Below are positions 34,300-42,906 of a stretch of DNA of 46,126 nt, piece by piece. The notes beneath the pieces are model-generated. The model made no database searches and was not told the origin of the DNA. It was given only the letters and a program-made list of their open reading frames with translations. The DNA comes from Sulfidibacterium sp964456625 (GTDB lineage Bacteria > Bacteroidota > Bacteroidia > Bacteroidales > F082): assembly GCA_964456625.1 (NCBI GenBank), contig CAYWBO010000015.1:1-46126 (forward strand), given 5' to 3'. The stretch's first letter is position 1, and every line of letters begins with the position of its first letter. The translations under genes were made by a program, and so were the position numbers.

Positions 34300-35091
34300 A
34301 TGAAATTCAAAAATTTGTTCCTGGCATGTTTCTTGATTTTATTGTTGCCTTTCACATCAAAAGCTTCCGTAGAAGTTGTGGGCAGTTTAAGACATGTTCA
34401 TAAAGGTGTCGCAGGGGAAGTATACAAGGGCGAGATCAAGATCCAGAATACGGGTGCTACCGATCAGGAAATCAAGGTTTATCAAACGGATTTATTGTAT
34501 AATTATAAAGATTTTACTTATTACAATACTCCGGTTTCGCAACCGCGTTCCAACGCTAACTGGATAAAATTCAGTCCTAAAACTGCGGTGGTCAAAGCAC
34601 ATTCTTCCATGTATCTCCAGTACACGGTTACCATTCCCAACAGTGATACCCTGAAGGGGACTTACTGGAGTGTTCTGATGGTTGAAGGAGTTTCTCCTAT
34701 CGAACCTTCTCAGTCGGGTCAGGTAACTATTAATACGGTGATACGGTATGCCATTCAGATCGTCACCGATATGAAAAATCAGGGTGAGGGAAGACTGGTG
34801 TTTATGAAACCTACGTTGGTAAAAGAGGGCAATGATTTGTATTTAGCTGTAGACCTCGAAAATAAAGGTGATCATTATATTGCACCGGATGTGTCTATCA
34901 AGCTATTTGATAATGAAGGTAATCTGGTCAAGGAGTTGACTGCGCCCAGGAAAGGAGTCTTTCCCACCTGTTCGACGCGGTTCCGGTTTAATCTTAAAGG
35001 AATTAAATCGGGCCAGACTTATCAAGCGGTCATCGTTGCACAAGGAGAAGGTCAGGATGTTTTCGGGTTGAATTATTCACTCTATTTCTAG
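34300..35091 (+). CDS. Periplasmic PapD-like chaperone candidate
   Basis: The 263-residue exported protein (signal peptide to about TSKAS) consists of two Ig-like domains. The first (about 20-150) has VYKGEIKIQNTG, NWIKFSPKTAVVKAHSSMYLQYTVTIPNS and GTYWSVLMVEGV, the strand pattern of PapD-type pilus chaperones and related surface-protein binding domains. The second (about 160-263) begins near GRLVFMKPTLVKEG. The length is close to the 230-250 of classical chaperones. It lies between the subunit genes and the usher-like gene, which is the usual place in chaperone-usher loci. Homology to PapD itself is not certain from reading alone. Confidence 0.6.
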   Translation: MKFKNLFLACFLILLLPFTSKASVEVVGSLRHVHKGVAGEVYKGEIKIQNTGATDQEIKVYQTDLLYNYKDFTYYNTPVSQPRSNANWIKFSPKTAVVKAHSSMYLQYTVTIPNSDTLKGTYWSVLMVEGVSPIEPSQSGQVTINTVIRYAIQIVTDMKNQGEGRLVFMKPTLVKEGNDLYLAVDLENKGDHYIAPDVSIKLFDNEGNLVKELTAPRKGVFPTCSTRFRFNLKGIKSGQTYQAVIVAQGEGQDVFGLNYSLYF

Positions 35092-35204
35092 CTGGTTCAT
35101 AAAGCAAAGAATCAACTGAATTCCCGTAGATCATTTGTACTTTTCTAAGAACTTAACCTAAAGTTTTTAAACCATTCTATGTAAATAAATTAGAACGTCT
35201 GTAA

Positions 35205-37910
35205 ATGTGGAAAAGGATTTCAATATTTACATTGAGCCTCTTAGTGTCCCTTGTTGTTTTTGCCCAAAATGGCGCGTTAGAAATACGGTTGGTTAATAAT
35301 AAGGAAATTAGCTTGAATCCTGGTTCTACTTTCTGTGTTGCTGTTATGCTGAGCAACTATACCCATTCTGATAAAGAGTTTCATCTTAAGATTCGAGCAC
35401 CGAAAGGTTGGAATCAGATTATGGATTATTCTTCTGAAGCGGTTAGCGGTTCCACGAAAAAACTAAAAATTTTTAGCTTTTATTCCCCCGACAATGCAAA
35501 AGTGGGCGATTATAACATCTACATCGATGCGTATGACAATGAGAATAATACAAAAATTGGGACAGCAGTTGTTCCGGTATACATCAAACCAAAATATGAA
35601 ATCCTGACAAAAACCATGAATCCACCGGTTTATGTTTTCTCGGGGGACACGTTAAGTGTGCGATTTTTGCTGCAGAATTCTTCTAATGTTCGTACGACAC
35701 TCAAGACCACCGTTGTGAACAACAGGGTTTCCGAAACCAGAGATATTACCTTACCTGCCGATGCATCTCAGGTGATTCGTATTTTTGTGACAACACAAAA
35801 AGATATCCAGACTTTAACCAATAGTACGGTAAAATTGACGGCTTCTGTTCTGGGGGCACCGCAGATTAGCAGCATGAGTTCCTGTACTTTTAAAATTATT
35901 CCCTCGGAAAAGGTCAAATTCGACGCCTACAACCGGATACCCCTGAGGATATCAGGGCTTTTTGCCACCAACAATCCTCATGGCGACAGAAGTTTCGGCT
36001 ACATGTACAACATCGAGGGAGGGGGCGCCCTGGCTCCGGGAGAGAAAAAAAGAGTCTACGTACATTTCAGGGGACCTAACCGCCAGGGAAACCCGGTGCT
36101 GGGCCAAAATGATGTCTATACGGTTAAATTTTCTTCCCCAAAAACAGAACTTATTCTTGGTGATAATAGTTTCTCACTGACACAGTTGACGGAAGGCAAC
36201 CGGTTGGGACGCGGGGTGAGTTATGAACATAAATTCAAAAAAATCAAACTGGGAGGCTTTGTGAACTTTCCTCGGTTTTATCCCTCTTTGAAAAGGGTAA
36301 TTGCTGCTAATGCCGGCTATTTCTCCAGTGACAAGTTTAATCTGAATCTGAACGTACTCAACAAAACGTTTGTCTCGGACAGCTCAAACATGCTGCTGTC
36401 GGTCTCCGGAAAGATTAAGCCCTTTTCCTGGAATAATATCAATTTCGAGTATGCTACCGGAAGTGCAAAAGGAAAAATGACCAAAGCTTTTAACTTCGAA
36501 TTTAAAATACGTCACAAATCCTATAGTTTATTTGTCAATTATACCCGCGCTGATCCTGATTTTTCAGGGTATGTGAGCAATACAGAGTTTGTCTCCTCAG
36601 GATTTAGCATTTCCTTGTTGAAAAAATTGAACCTGTCGGCAAATTATTTCTTTAATCATACCAACATGGCGCTGGATACCATGTATGCCAATGCCCCTTA
36701 CAGTAAGAATTTGATTTTTTCGTTGGGTTATGGTTTTTCAGCCAACACCATGCTAAGCCTGAGTGTCAATAAAACCACCATGGAGGACATGAGCACGCCC
36801 AAGCAATTTTACTACGGCGATTTTATGGGACAGGTCTCTTTTGCCACCCGCATCAAACGTATTGGAATAAGCTTCTACGGCTCACTGGGGAAGACAACCA
36901 ATTATCTGACGCCTAAGGGGGATGAGCTAGCGACGAAAACAACCATGAATTCTAACCTATCGGTTCAGTACAAAATTAACAACCATATTGATTTTACGAG
37001 CTTTATCAGTTACCTGGGAGGGCAGCAGTTCATAAACAAGAGTTTTAAGCGATATCTCTACGGAGGGACTTTTAATGCTTCCTGGAAGAATAAATTTAAA
37101 ATCTCACTGCAGTACCAGAATAACTATTCGCTTCAGGAACTTTACAAAAACAGGAGCCTGGTTGGCTTTGACGCACATTACATGTTGACCAAACACGATG
37201 AAATCGGGGCCAATCTGAACTATATCCTCATGAGTAATTCGGTGAACAAAACACAGATCGCGGCAAATGTGGTTTTCACCCATGCGCTTAATTTTCCCAG
37301 TTCAAAGAGAAAGGATGTGGGAAATCTCCACGGGCGGATTGTTAATGACAGCGTGGATAATATCAGAGGGCTGCGGGTTACGCTGGCCGGGAATGTGCTG
37401 TATACGGATAAAAAAGGGGAGTTCGATTTTCAGAACGTAAAAGTAGGTACCCATTATTTGTTTGTGGATGCTTCCACCGCCGGGTATGATGCCATTGCCG
37501 CCCGGCCGGGACCTTACAAAATTGACATCGTCCCGGGGAAAACCGTGAATTTTGAACTGAAGATGACGCGTGCCGGGATAATCAAGGGAAAAGTAACGGT
37601 TAAAAAGGACAATTCGTTGACCAACAAGGGATACGTGGGCGTAAAGAAACAACTGAAACGGCTCATTGTCGAGGTGAATGATGGAAACGAAGTGTTCAGG
37701 TCCTATACCAATGCGGACGGCACTTTTAGTTTTACCGACCTTCGACCGGGGGCTTGGAAAGTAAAGGTTTACAAAAAAGGAATTCCCGACGGATATGAGC
37801 TTGAAACCAGTGAATTTAATGTAAATTTGGCTTCGGAACAGACGAAATTTATTTCCGTCGTGGTAAAGAAAATCTATCATAAAATACAGTTCCAGCAGGC
37901 GAGCTGGTAA
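35205..37910 (+). CDS. Usher-like outer-membrane protein with Ig-like ends
   Basis: The 901-residue protein has a signal peptide (to about VVFAQ), two NPCBM/CARDB-like Ig modules (about 22-125 and 128-230), a region around residue 318 with LGDNSFSLTQLTEGNRLGRG followed by alternating aromatic strands to about 690 (LGGFVNFPRF, FISYLGGQQF, NASWKNKFKISLQYQNNYS), and two C-terminal carboxypeptidase-regulatory-like Ig domains (about 705-785, GEFDFQNVKVGTHYLFV; 790-895, GTFSFTDLRPGAWKV). Barrel plus C-terminal Ig domains recalls fimbrial ushers, in particular the alternate type, but the two N-terminal Ig modules differ from a classical usher N-domain. It should thread or anchor the secreted subunits in the outer membrane. 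Starts with ATG at 35205. Confidence 0.6.
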   Translation: MWKRISIFTLSLLVSLVVFAQNGALEIRLVNNKEISLNPGSTFCVAVMLSNYTHSDKEFHLKIRAPKGWNQIMDYSSEAVSGSTKKLKIFSFYSPDNAKVGDYNIYIDAYDNENNTKIGTAVVPVYIKPKYEILTKTMNPPVYVFSGDTLSVRFLLQNSSNVRTTLKTTVVNNRVSETRDITLPADASQVIRIFVTTQKDIQTLTNSTVKLTASVLGAPQISSMSSCTFKIIPSEKVKFDAYNRIPLRISGLFATNNPHGDRSFGYMYNIEGGGALAPGEKKRVYVHFRGPNRQGNPVLGQNDVYTVKFSSPKTELILGDNSFSLTQLTEGNRLGRGVSYEHKFKKIKLGGFVNFPRFYPSLKRVIAANAGYFSSDKFNLNLNVLNKTFVSDSSNMLLSVSGKIKPFSWNNINFEYATGSAKGKMTKAFNFEFKIRHKSYSLFVNYTRADPDFSGYVSNTEFVSSGFSISLLKKLNLSANYFFNHTNMALDTMYANAPYSKNLIFSLGYGFSANTMLSLSVNKTTMEDMSTPKQFYYGDFMGQVSFATRIKRIGISFYGSLGKTTNYLTPKGDELATKTTMNSNLSVQYKINNHIDFTSFISYLGGQQFINKSFKRYLYGGTFNASWKNKFKISLQYQNNYSLQELYKNRSLVGFDAHYMLTKHDEIGANLNYILMSNSVNKTQIAANVVFTHALNFPSSKRKDVGNLHGRIVNDSVDNIRGLRVTLAGNVLYTDKKGEFDFQNVKVGTHYLFVDASTAGYDAIAARPGPYKIDIVPGKTVNFELKMTRAGIIKGKVTVKKDNSLTNKGYVGVKKQLKRLIVEVNDGNEVFRSYTNADGTFSFTDLRPGAWKVKVYKKGIPDGYELETSEFNVNLASEQTKFISVVVKKIYHKIQFQQASW

Positions 37911-37938
37911 GTTGTGGGAGACGGGAAGTAAGACAGAC

Positions 37939-38442
37939 ATGAAGATGCTAAAATCGATATCGGCAATAGTTTTTTTTGTTTTTGTTTGTGCGGGTAGCTA
38001 TGCGCAGAATACTTTTTCGGTCAGTAACATGAATCCGCATTACATGGATCTGAATCCTGATAATTACGAAGGAAACACAAGAATCATAACATATCAATAT
38101 TCACAGTGGATAAACTACACCACGTTGGTGGACCAGTACGAGCCTGCATCATTTTCCATCTCCGTCCAAATGGTTCCGGTACGCGAGCCCAGAGGACTTG
38201 AGCTGGTGGCAGAGGCCGGGGCTTATAAGGGTATTAGCAAGGGGACGGTTGGAATTCCAACCGGATTAAAATCCGTCAGCCCGGGAGCCGCACATGTGCT
38301 GATCGACAACATCACGACCAGTTTTACGGGATCGGATCAGGGGGTGGGACATCAGACTTTCCTGAAATTTTCGGCCCCTTATCGCCACGTCAGCGATACG
38401 GCTTCCTATAAGGTGAGCATAGTCTATACACTTGCACAATAA
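37939..38442 (+). CDS. Secreted pilin-like subunit F (divergent family member)
   Basis: The 167-residue exported protein (signal peptide to about GSYAQ) aligns with the subunits upstream: YSQWINYTTLVDQYEPASFSI matches the W-x-NYSSIV segment, and IDNITTSFTGSDQGVGH the SCYTG motif, with the end strand YKVSIVYTLAQ. The Cys is absent. I use ATG 37939; the TTG at 37912 adds residues without signal character. It lies 28 bases after the usher-like gene and 29 before gldM1, so these three genes are likely one operon. Its place next to the assembly genes suggests a minor subunit or adaptor. Confidence 0.6.
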   Translation: MKMLKSISAIVFFVFVCAGSYAQNTFSVSNMNPHYMDLNPDNYEGNTRIITYQYSQWINYTTLVDQYEPASFSISVQMVPVREPRGLELVAEAGAYKGISKGTVGIPTGLKSVSPGAAHVLIDNITTSFTGSDQGVGHQTFLKFSAPYRHVSDTASYKVSIVYTLAQ

Positions 38443-38471
38443 ATTTTTTAAAACTCAAATGATCAGAATTT

Positions 38472-40079
38472 ATGGCTGGATATAAAGAAACAACAAGACA
38501 GAAAATGATTTCCATGATGTATCTGGTCTTGTATACTTTATTGGCACTGAATGTTTCCAAGCAGGTGCTGGATGCTTTTGTTGTTGTCAACAAGAGTATT
38601 GAGGTCACCAATAAAAATCTTTCCCAAAGGCTGGACGATATTTACAGCGGTTTTGAAAAAGAATATCAGTTTAATCCGGGCAAAGTAAAACCTTATTGGG
38701 AGAAAGCAAAACAGGCCAGGGCTCTTTCCAGCGATCTCCTGAATTATATCAATCAGGTAAAGGATCAGGTGATTTCGAAGACCGAACGGATCCCGATTGA
38801 TTCTGCAAAAGTGGTGCCGGTAAGAAATCTTAGCCGGAAAGACGATTATGAAACACCGACCAATTTCTTTTTGGGGAATACCGATGACGGAAAGTCGGGG
38901 ATGGCCATAAAATTGAAAAGTAAAATCGATGATTTTCGTAAAAACATGCTCAATCTGGTGGACAAATCCCAATTCAGAGATATCAACTCCAATCTATCAA
39001 CTTCGGGTCCCTACTACAATGCCGATAACCAGAAACAAAACTGGCAGTTGCATTTTTTCTACAATACGATCCTGGCCGCGGATATTACCATTCTGAACAA
39101 ATTCCGGTCGGATGTTTACAATGCCGAGTATGAGGTACTCGATTATTTGTACAAGTCCATTGGAAAAGGGAATTTCAAATTTGATAAAATTGAGGCCAAA
39201 GTGCTGCCCAACAGTAATTTTGTGTTTTTAGGCGATAATTATAGAGCGGAAATAGTGGTGGCAGCTTATGATACAAGTTCGGGCCCGAAGGTTTATTTTA
39301 TGAACGGCGTCGACTCCCTGCCTGCCGATCAATATCAGGAAGCCACCCTGTTGAGCGGCCAACCGGGAAAAATGATGATCGATGTGCCTGCCCGGAAACT
39401 GGGTGTTAATAAATACGCGGGTTTTGTAAGGGAGAGATCTGCTACAGGTGCGATAACCGATTACCATTTTAGCGGCGAATACATTGTTTCCAGGCCCTTG
39501 CTTTCGGTTTCGCCGAAAAAGATGAACACATTTTATATCGGTGTCAGTAATCCGGTTTCGATAGCCATCGCCGGGATTCCTGCCCAATATCTGATACCGA
39601 CCATCTCCTGCGGAACCATCAAAAAAGATCCTTCGGGCAATGACTGGGTCGTTGACATCCCTCCGGGGAACAAATTGGCGCTTATTAAAGTGTATGCCAT
39701 TATCAATGGCGAAAGGCGTCAACTGGGATCGAAAATGTTCAGGGTCAAGAAACTGCCCACCCCGATTGCCACCATTGGCGGCAGGAGTTCCGGCGGAGTC
39801 GACAAAGAAATTATGCTGGCGGCGGGAGCGCTGGTGCCACGGATGCCCGATGATTTCGAATTTGACCAGACCTTTTCTATCTCTTCTTTTACCATGACGC
39901 TTCAACGGGGCTGGCAGGTGTACCATTACAACTCCAACAACGAATATCTTACGGTGGAGATGAGGGACCAGATCAAGAGAACGAACCGGGGCATGAATAT
40001 TATTTTTGAGAATATCATCGCCCGCGATCCCAATGGCATCAACCGAAAACTGGCCCCCATTATTCTTACAATCGAGTAG
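38472..40079 (+). CDS. gldM: GldM paralogue 1 (T9SS/gliding motor shaft), motor-coupling N-terminus kept
   Basis: GldM dimers span the inner membrane through a helix held in a GldL pentamer and reach across the periplasm with four domains, carrying proton-motive rotation to the outer-membrane T9SS parts. The 535-residue protein has the family N-terminus MAGYKETTRQKMISMMYLVL with Arg9 and Tyr17, one membrane helix (to about 31), the helical D1 domain (about 36-225) and beta domains D2-D4 ending IIARDPNGINRKLAPIILTIE. Length is normal. Unlike the housekeeping gene, it is not beside gldK, gldL or gldN; it follows an usher-like gene and a subunit gene. It is thus probably an accessory copy that must use a GldL made elsewhere. 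Confidence 0.88.
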   Translation: MAGYKETTRQKMISMMYLVLYTLLALNVSKQVLDAFVVVNKSIEVTNKNLSQRLDDIYSGFEKEYQFNPGKVKPYWEKAKQARALSSDLLNYINQVKDQVISKTERIPIDSAKVVPVRNLSRKDDYETPTNFFLGNTDDGKSGMAIKLKSKIDDFRKNMLNLVDKSQFRDINSNLSTSGPYYNADNQKQNWQLHFFYNTILAADITILNKFRSDVYNAEYEVLDYLYKSIGKGNFKFDKIEAKVLPNSNFVFLGDNYRAEIVVAAYDTSSGPKVYFMNGVDSLPADQYQEATLLSGQPGKMMIDVPARKLGVNKYAGFVRERSATGAITDYHFSGEYIVSRPLLSVSPKKMNTFYIGVSNPVSIAIAGIPAQYLIPTISCGTIKKDPSGNDWVVDIPPGNKLALIKVYAIINGERRQLGSKMFRVKKLPTPIATIGGRSSGGVDKEIMLAAGALVPRMPDDFEFDQTFSISSFTMTLQRGWQVYHYNSNNEYLTVEMRDQIKRTNRGMNIIFENIIARDPNGINRKLAPIILTIE

Positions 40080-40098
40080 AATTGTTCCCAGGCGACCC

Positions 40099-40113
40099 TG
40101 GCTGGATATAAGA
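40099..40113 (+). pseudogene. Relic of a gldM start (MAGYK codons) in front of gldM paralogue 2
   Basis: TGGCTGGATATAA at 40099-40111 is identical to bases 2-14 of the gldM1 gene (38473-38485); the start ATG has become CTG. In the same frame it reads (L)AGYK and then loses similarity. The 13-nt match lies exactly where the ancestral start of the second copy should be. Confidence 0.6.
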
Positions 40114-40235
40114 ATTCCTGTTCCCCGGGTTTAAAAATGAGCAGTTGATAGGAAAAGATGCCGTTTTTTCTATGATAAATGGCTGAATCCAAAGGATTTT
40201 GTATATTTACCTTCATAAAGCCAAACCTTGATTTT

Positions 40236-41846
40236 ATGAAAGTCAATCCTTTTTTAAAAATCGGAGTACCGATTGTCTTCTCGGCATACGTGATCCTTTA
40301 TATCATATTGATTCCCAGCAGTTCCGGTCAAACGCCCGATGCTTTTGTTGTTGTCAATGACAATATAGTTTTTGCAAATAAAAATTTTTCACAAAGACTT
40401 CAGAATATTTATAGCGATTTTGAGAGCGCGCATGAATCGGATCCGGGGAAATTAAATCCTGACTGGGAAAAGGCAAAACAGGCCCGGAAATTATCAAACG
40501 ATCTGTTGAACTATCTGGAAGAAGTAAGAAACCGGGTAATCGCCAAAACGGAAAAGATCCCACTGGATTCTGCTAAAGTGATATCGCCCGGGAGCCTCAA
40601 AAACTGGGACAATTATGAAATTCCGACCACATTCTTCCTGGGGAATTCGGATGATGGCGGGTCGGGCGTCGCGATAAAATTGAAAACTAAAATTGATGAT
40701 TTTCGGAATCAGATGTGTGCCCTGGCAGATAGGTCCAGACTAAAAGATGTCGATTCCCTGCTTTCCACTTGCGGCCCCTATTTCGATGCAGCGGGCCACA
40801 AACAAAACTGGCAGCAGCACTCTTTTTACCACACAGGTCTTATGGCAGACATCACGCTGCTGAATACAATCAGATCAGAGGTCTATAGTGCAGAATATGA
40901 AGTTGTAAGCATGCTTTACAAATCTTCGGGAAAAAGAGACGTCCAATTCAATAATACTCAAACCAGGGTCCTGCCCGAAAGCAATTTTGTTATTTTAGGT
41001 GACGAGTATAAGGCGCAGGTATTTGTTCCGGCTTCCGATAAAAACCAGCGTTTGAAAGTTTATATTATGTGCGGCGTGGATTACCTGCCGGTAAATAAGT
41101 TTAAACAGGCAACACAATTAAGCTGCAAAGCGGGAAAGGTCATGATCCATTTCCCAACAAGAAAAATCGGAGTGAATAAATTTGCCGGCTTTGTGCGGGA
41201 AAAAAATCCAAACAGCAAAACAATTGATTATCATTTTAGTGGCTCGTTCACCGTTTACAAGCCGCTGCTGGCAGTTTCGGCAACAAAAATGAACATCTTT
41301 TATACCGGCATCAGGAACCCGGTTTCCATTGCCGTGTCCGGAATTCCAACCCAGGATCTGGTTCCGGCCATTTCATGCGGAAGCATACAAAAAAATCCCG
41401 AAGGAAATAACTGGTTAGTGAATATTCCGCCCGGGAATAAGTTGGCCCTTGTTCAGGTTTATGCCAACATTGACGGCGAAAAACGACAGCTGGGTTCGCA
41501 AATGTTCAGGGTAAAAGAACTTCCTTCCCCGTATGCAACAATCGCCGGGAGAAGGTCCGGCAGTGTGGACAGTAAAATTTTGCTGGCTGCCGGCGCCCTT
41601 ACCTTGAGAATGCCGGATGATTTTAACTTCGACGAGACTTTTACCATCAGTTCTTTTACCATGACAATTCCGCGGGGGTTTCAGGAGGATCACTTTAAAT
41701 CAAAAAATGCCTACCTGACGCAAGAAATGAGAGATCAGATCAAAAGGACCAATGCGGGCCAAATCATAATTTTTGAGAATATCATGGCCCGTGACCCCAG
41801 TGGGATCAATCGGAAACTGGCTCCTGTCAGTTTGACCATCGAATAA
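40236..41846 (+). CDS. GldM paralogue 2 with replaced N-terminal membrane segment
   Basis: From residue 35 (DAFVVVN) to its end (APVSLTIE) this 536-residue protein is a full-length close match to GldM1, with D1-D4 all present. Residues 1-34 differ: MKVNPFLKIGVPIVF and a hydrophobic stretch ending IPSSSGQTP replace the MAGYK...NVSK helix. Arg9 and Tyr17, which couple GldM to GldL, are absent, so it probably cannot be driven by GldL directly; it could be a signal-anchored or even cleaved periplasmic form that joins GldM1 in a heterodimer. DNA identity with gldM1 resumes abruptly at 40338 (20 of 20 bases). D1 carries extra Cys residues (for example MCALADR and STCGPYF) not found in GldM1. Confidence 0.85.
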   Translation: MKVNPFLKIGVPIVFSAYVILYIILIPSSSGQTPDAFVVVNDNIVFANKNFSQRLQNIYSDFESAHESDPGKLNPDWEKAKQARKLSNDLLNYLEEVRNRVIAKTEKIPLDSAKVISPGSLKNWDNYEIPTTFFLGNSDDGGSGVAIKLKTKIDDFRNQMCALADRSRLKDVDSLLSTCGPYFDAAGHKQNWQQHSFYHTGLMADITLLNTIRSEVYSAEYEVVSMLYKSSGKRDVQFNNTQTRVLPESNFVILGDEYKAQVFVPASDKNQRLKVYIMCGVDYLPVNKFKQATQLSCKAGKVMIHFPTRKIGVNKFAGFVREKNPNSKTIDYHFSGSFTVYKPLLAVSATKMNIFYTGIRNPVSIAVSGIPTQDLVPAISCGSIQKNPEGNNWLVNIPPGNKLALVQVYANIDGEKRQLGSQMFRVKELPSPYATIAGRRSGSVDSKILLAAGALTLRMPDDFNFDETFTISSFTMTIPRGFQEDHFKSKNAYLTQEMRDQIKRTNAGQIIIFENIMARDPSGINRKLAPVSLTIE

Positions 41847-41865
41847 CCGTTTCTGTTGTCGTTGC

Positions 41866-42726
41866 TTACGGATGATTCTCAGGTTTCATGGCGCTAAAGC
41901 AATAATAACGGATCAGGTCTTTCCGGTAACAACGATGAAGAGCCCAACCTGATTCAGGATGGCGACGTGAAAAATGATATTTGGTGGGGTAGAAGATCGA
42001 GTATAAAGGAATTGTTGCAATTCCCCAGAATGCCAGCCGGTACATATGCTGAACGGATTTCCTGATATGATCTGTAAAATCCTCGGCCAGGATGGCACCA
42101 AACCCTTCCTGCTCCAGTTTTCCGGAAGTCTCCGGAACATCATCCAAACCACTGACAGCCCATCGGTGCAACCACCAGTCCAGTGATTTACGGTTCTCAG
42201 GCTTTTTCCCCTTTTCAGAGAGGTAATAATCCAGGATGACGAGTTTCCCGCCGGGTCTCAGCAGGCGAAAAGCCTCTTTGTAAAAAGCTGCTTTTTCCTG
42301 AGCATGACAGATACTTTCAATGCCATAAATCAGGTCAAAACTTCCGTCAGGAAAGGAAGTATCCGCAAAATCCTGCACGGAAAGTCGCACCTTTTCTTCT
42401 AATCCGGCCTCGCGGATATAGCGCTTTCCCTGTTCTACTTGTATTTTGCTTAAAGTAATACCTTCCACACCACAGTGATAATTCTTTGCCATGTACATGG
42501 CGGTGCCGCCTACTCCGCAGCCGGCATCCAGAATTTGAGCGTTTCCTGTATTTGAAAGGAACCCGGCAACTTTTTCGTTGGCATTCTGGATGGCGTCATG
42601 CAGATTTTTGGTGTCGTGATACCAGAGGCCAAGGTGCAGGCCCTTGCTTTTGTTCAGCTGCCACCCCACCTTGTAATGCATTAGAGTGTGGTTGTAGTAA
42701 GTCGCAATCTCCTTATTTGAGAACAT
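41866..42726 (-). CDS. Class I SAM-dependent methyltransferase (small-molecule C/O-methyltransferase type)
   Basis: The 286-residue protein has the SAM-binding motif ILDAGCGVGG at about residues 65-74, then EGITLSKIQVEQG, VRLSVQDFADTSFPDGSFDLIYGIESICH and LRPGGKLVILDYYLSEKG. This pattern resembles gamma-tocopherol, sterol and related isoprenoid methyltransferases, but no substrate is set by context. It is convergent with gldM2 (19 bases apart) and seems to be a single gene. A TAATTTTG element (minus strand, 42781-42788) lies 54 bases upstream. Confidence 0.8.
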   Translation of the reverse strand: MFSNKEIATYYNHTLMHYKVGWQLNKSKGLHLGLWYHDTKNLHDAIQNANEKVAGFLSNTGNAQILDAGCGVGGTAMYMAKNYHCGVEGITLSKIQVEQGKRYIREAGLEEKVRLSVQDFADTSFPDGSFDLIYGIESICHAQEKAAFYKEAFRLLRPGGKLVILDYYLSEKGKKPENRKSLDWWLHRWAVSGLDDVPETSGKLEQEGFGAILAEDFTDHIRKSVQHMYRLAFWGIATIPLYSIFYPTKYHFSRRHPESGWALHRCYRKDLIRYYCFSAMKPENHP

Positions 42727-42906
42727 AGGTATGTTGTTTTACGCTTAAATATCATTTGTCGCGCGAGGCTTCGACGTTGTCAAAATTAATGATATATCTG
42801 TTGAAACATTGCTTTCAGTAGAATTCCATGAATAAGGATATCCCAGGCGGATGAAACTAACATCTTTTGTATTTTTATAAGCTTTTAAGCAAATAAATAA
42901 TGAATT

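Noticed and set aside
39228..39926. Minus-strand ORF of 232 codons within gldM1
   Set aside because: It mirrors the gldM1 coding frame and has no start context or protein-family signal.
38472..41846. The idea that these are the normal housekeeping gldLMN genes
   Set aside because: gldK, gldL and gldN are not adjacent, there are two tandem copies, one lacks the motor helix, and the neighbours are subunit and usher-like genes.
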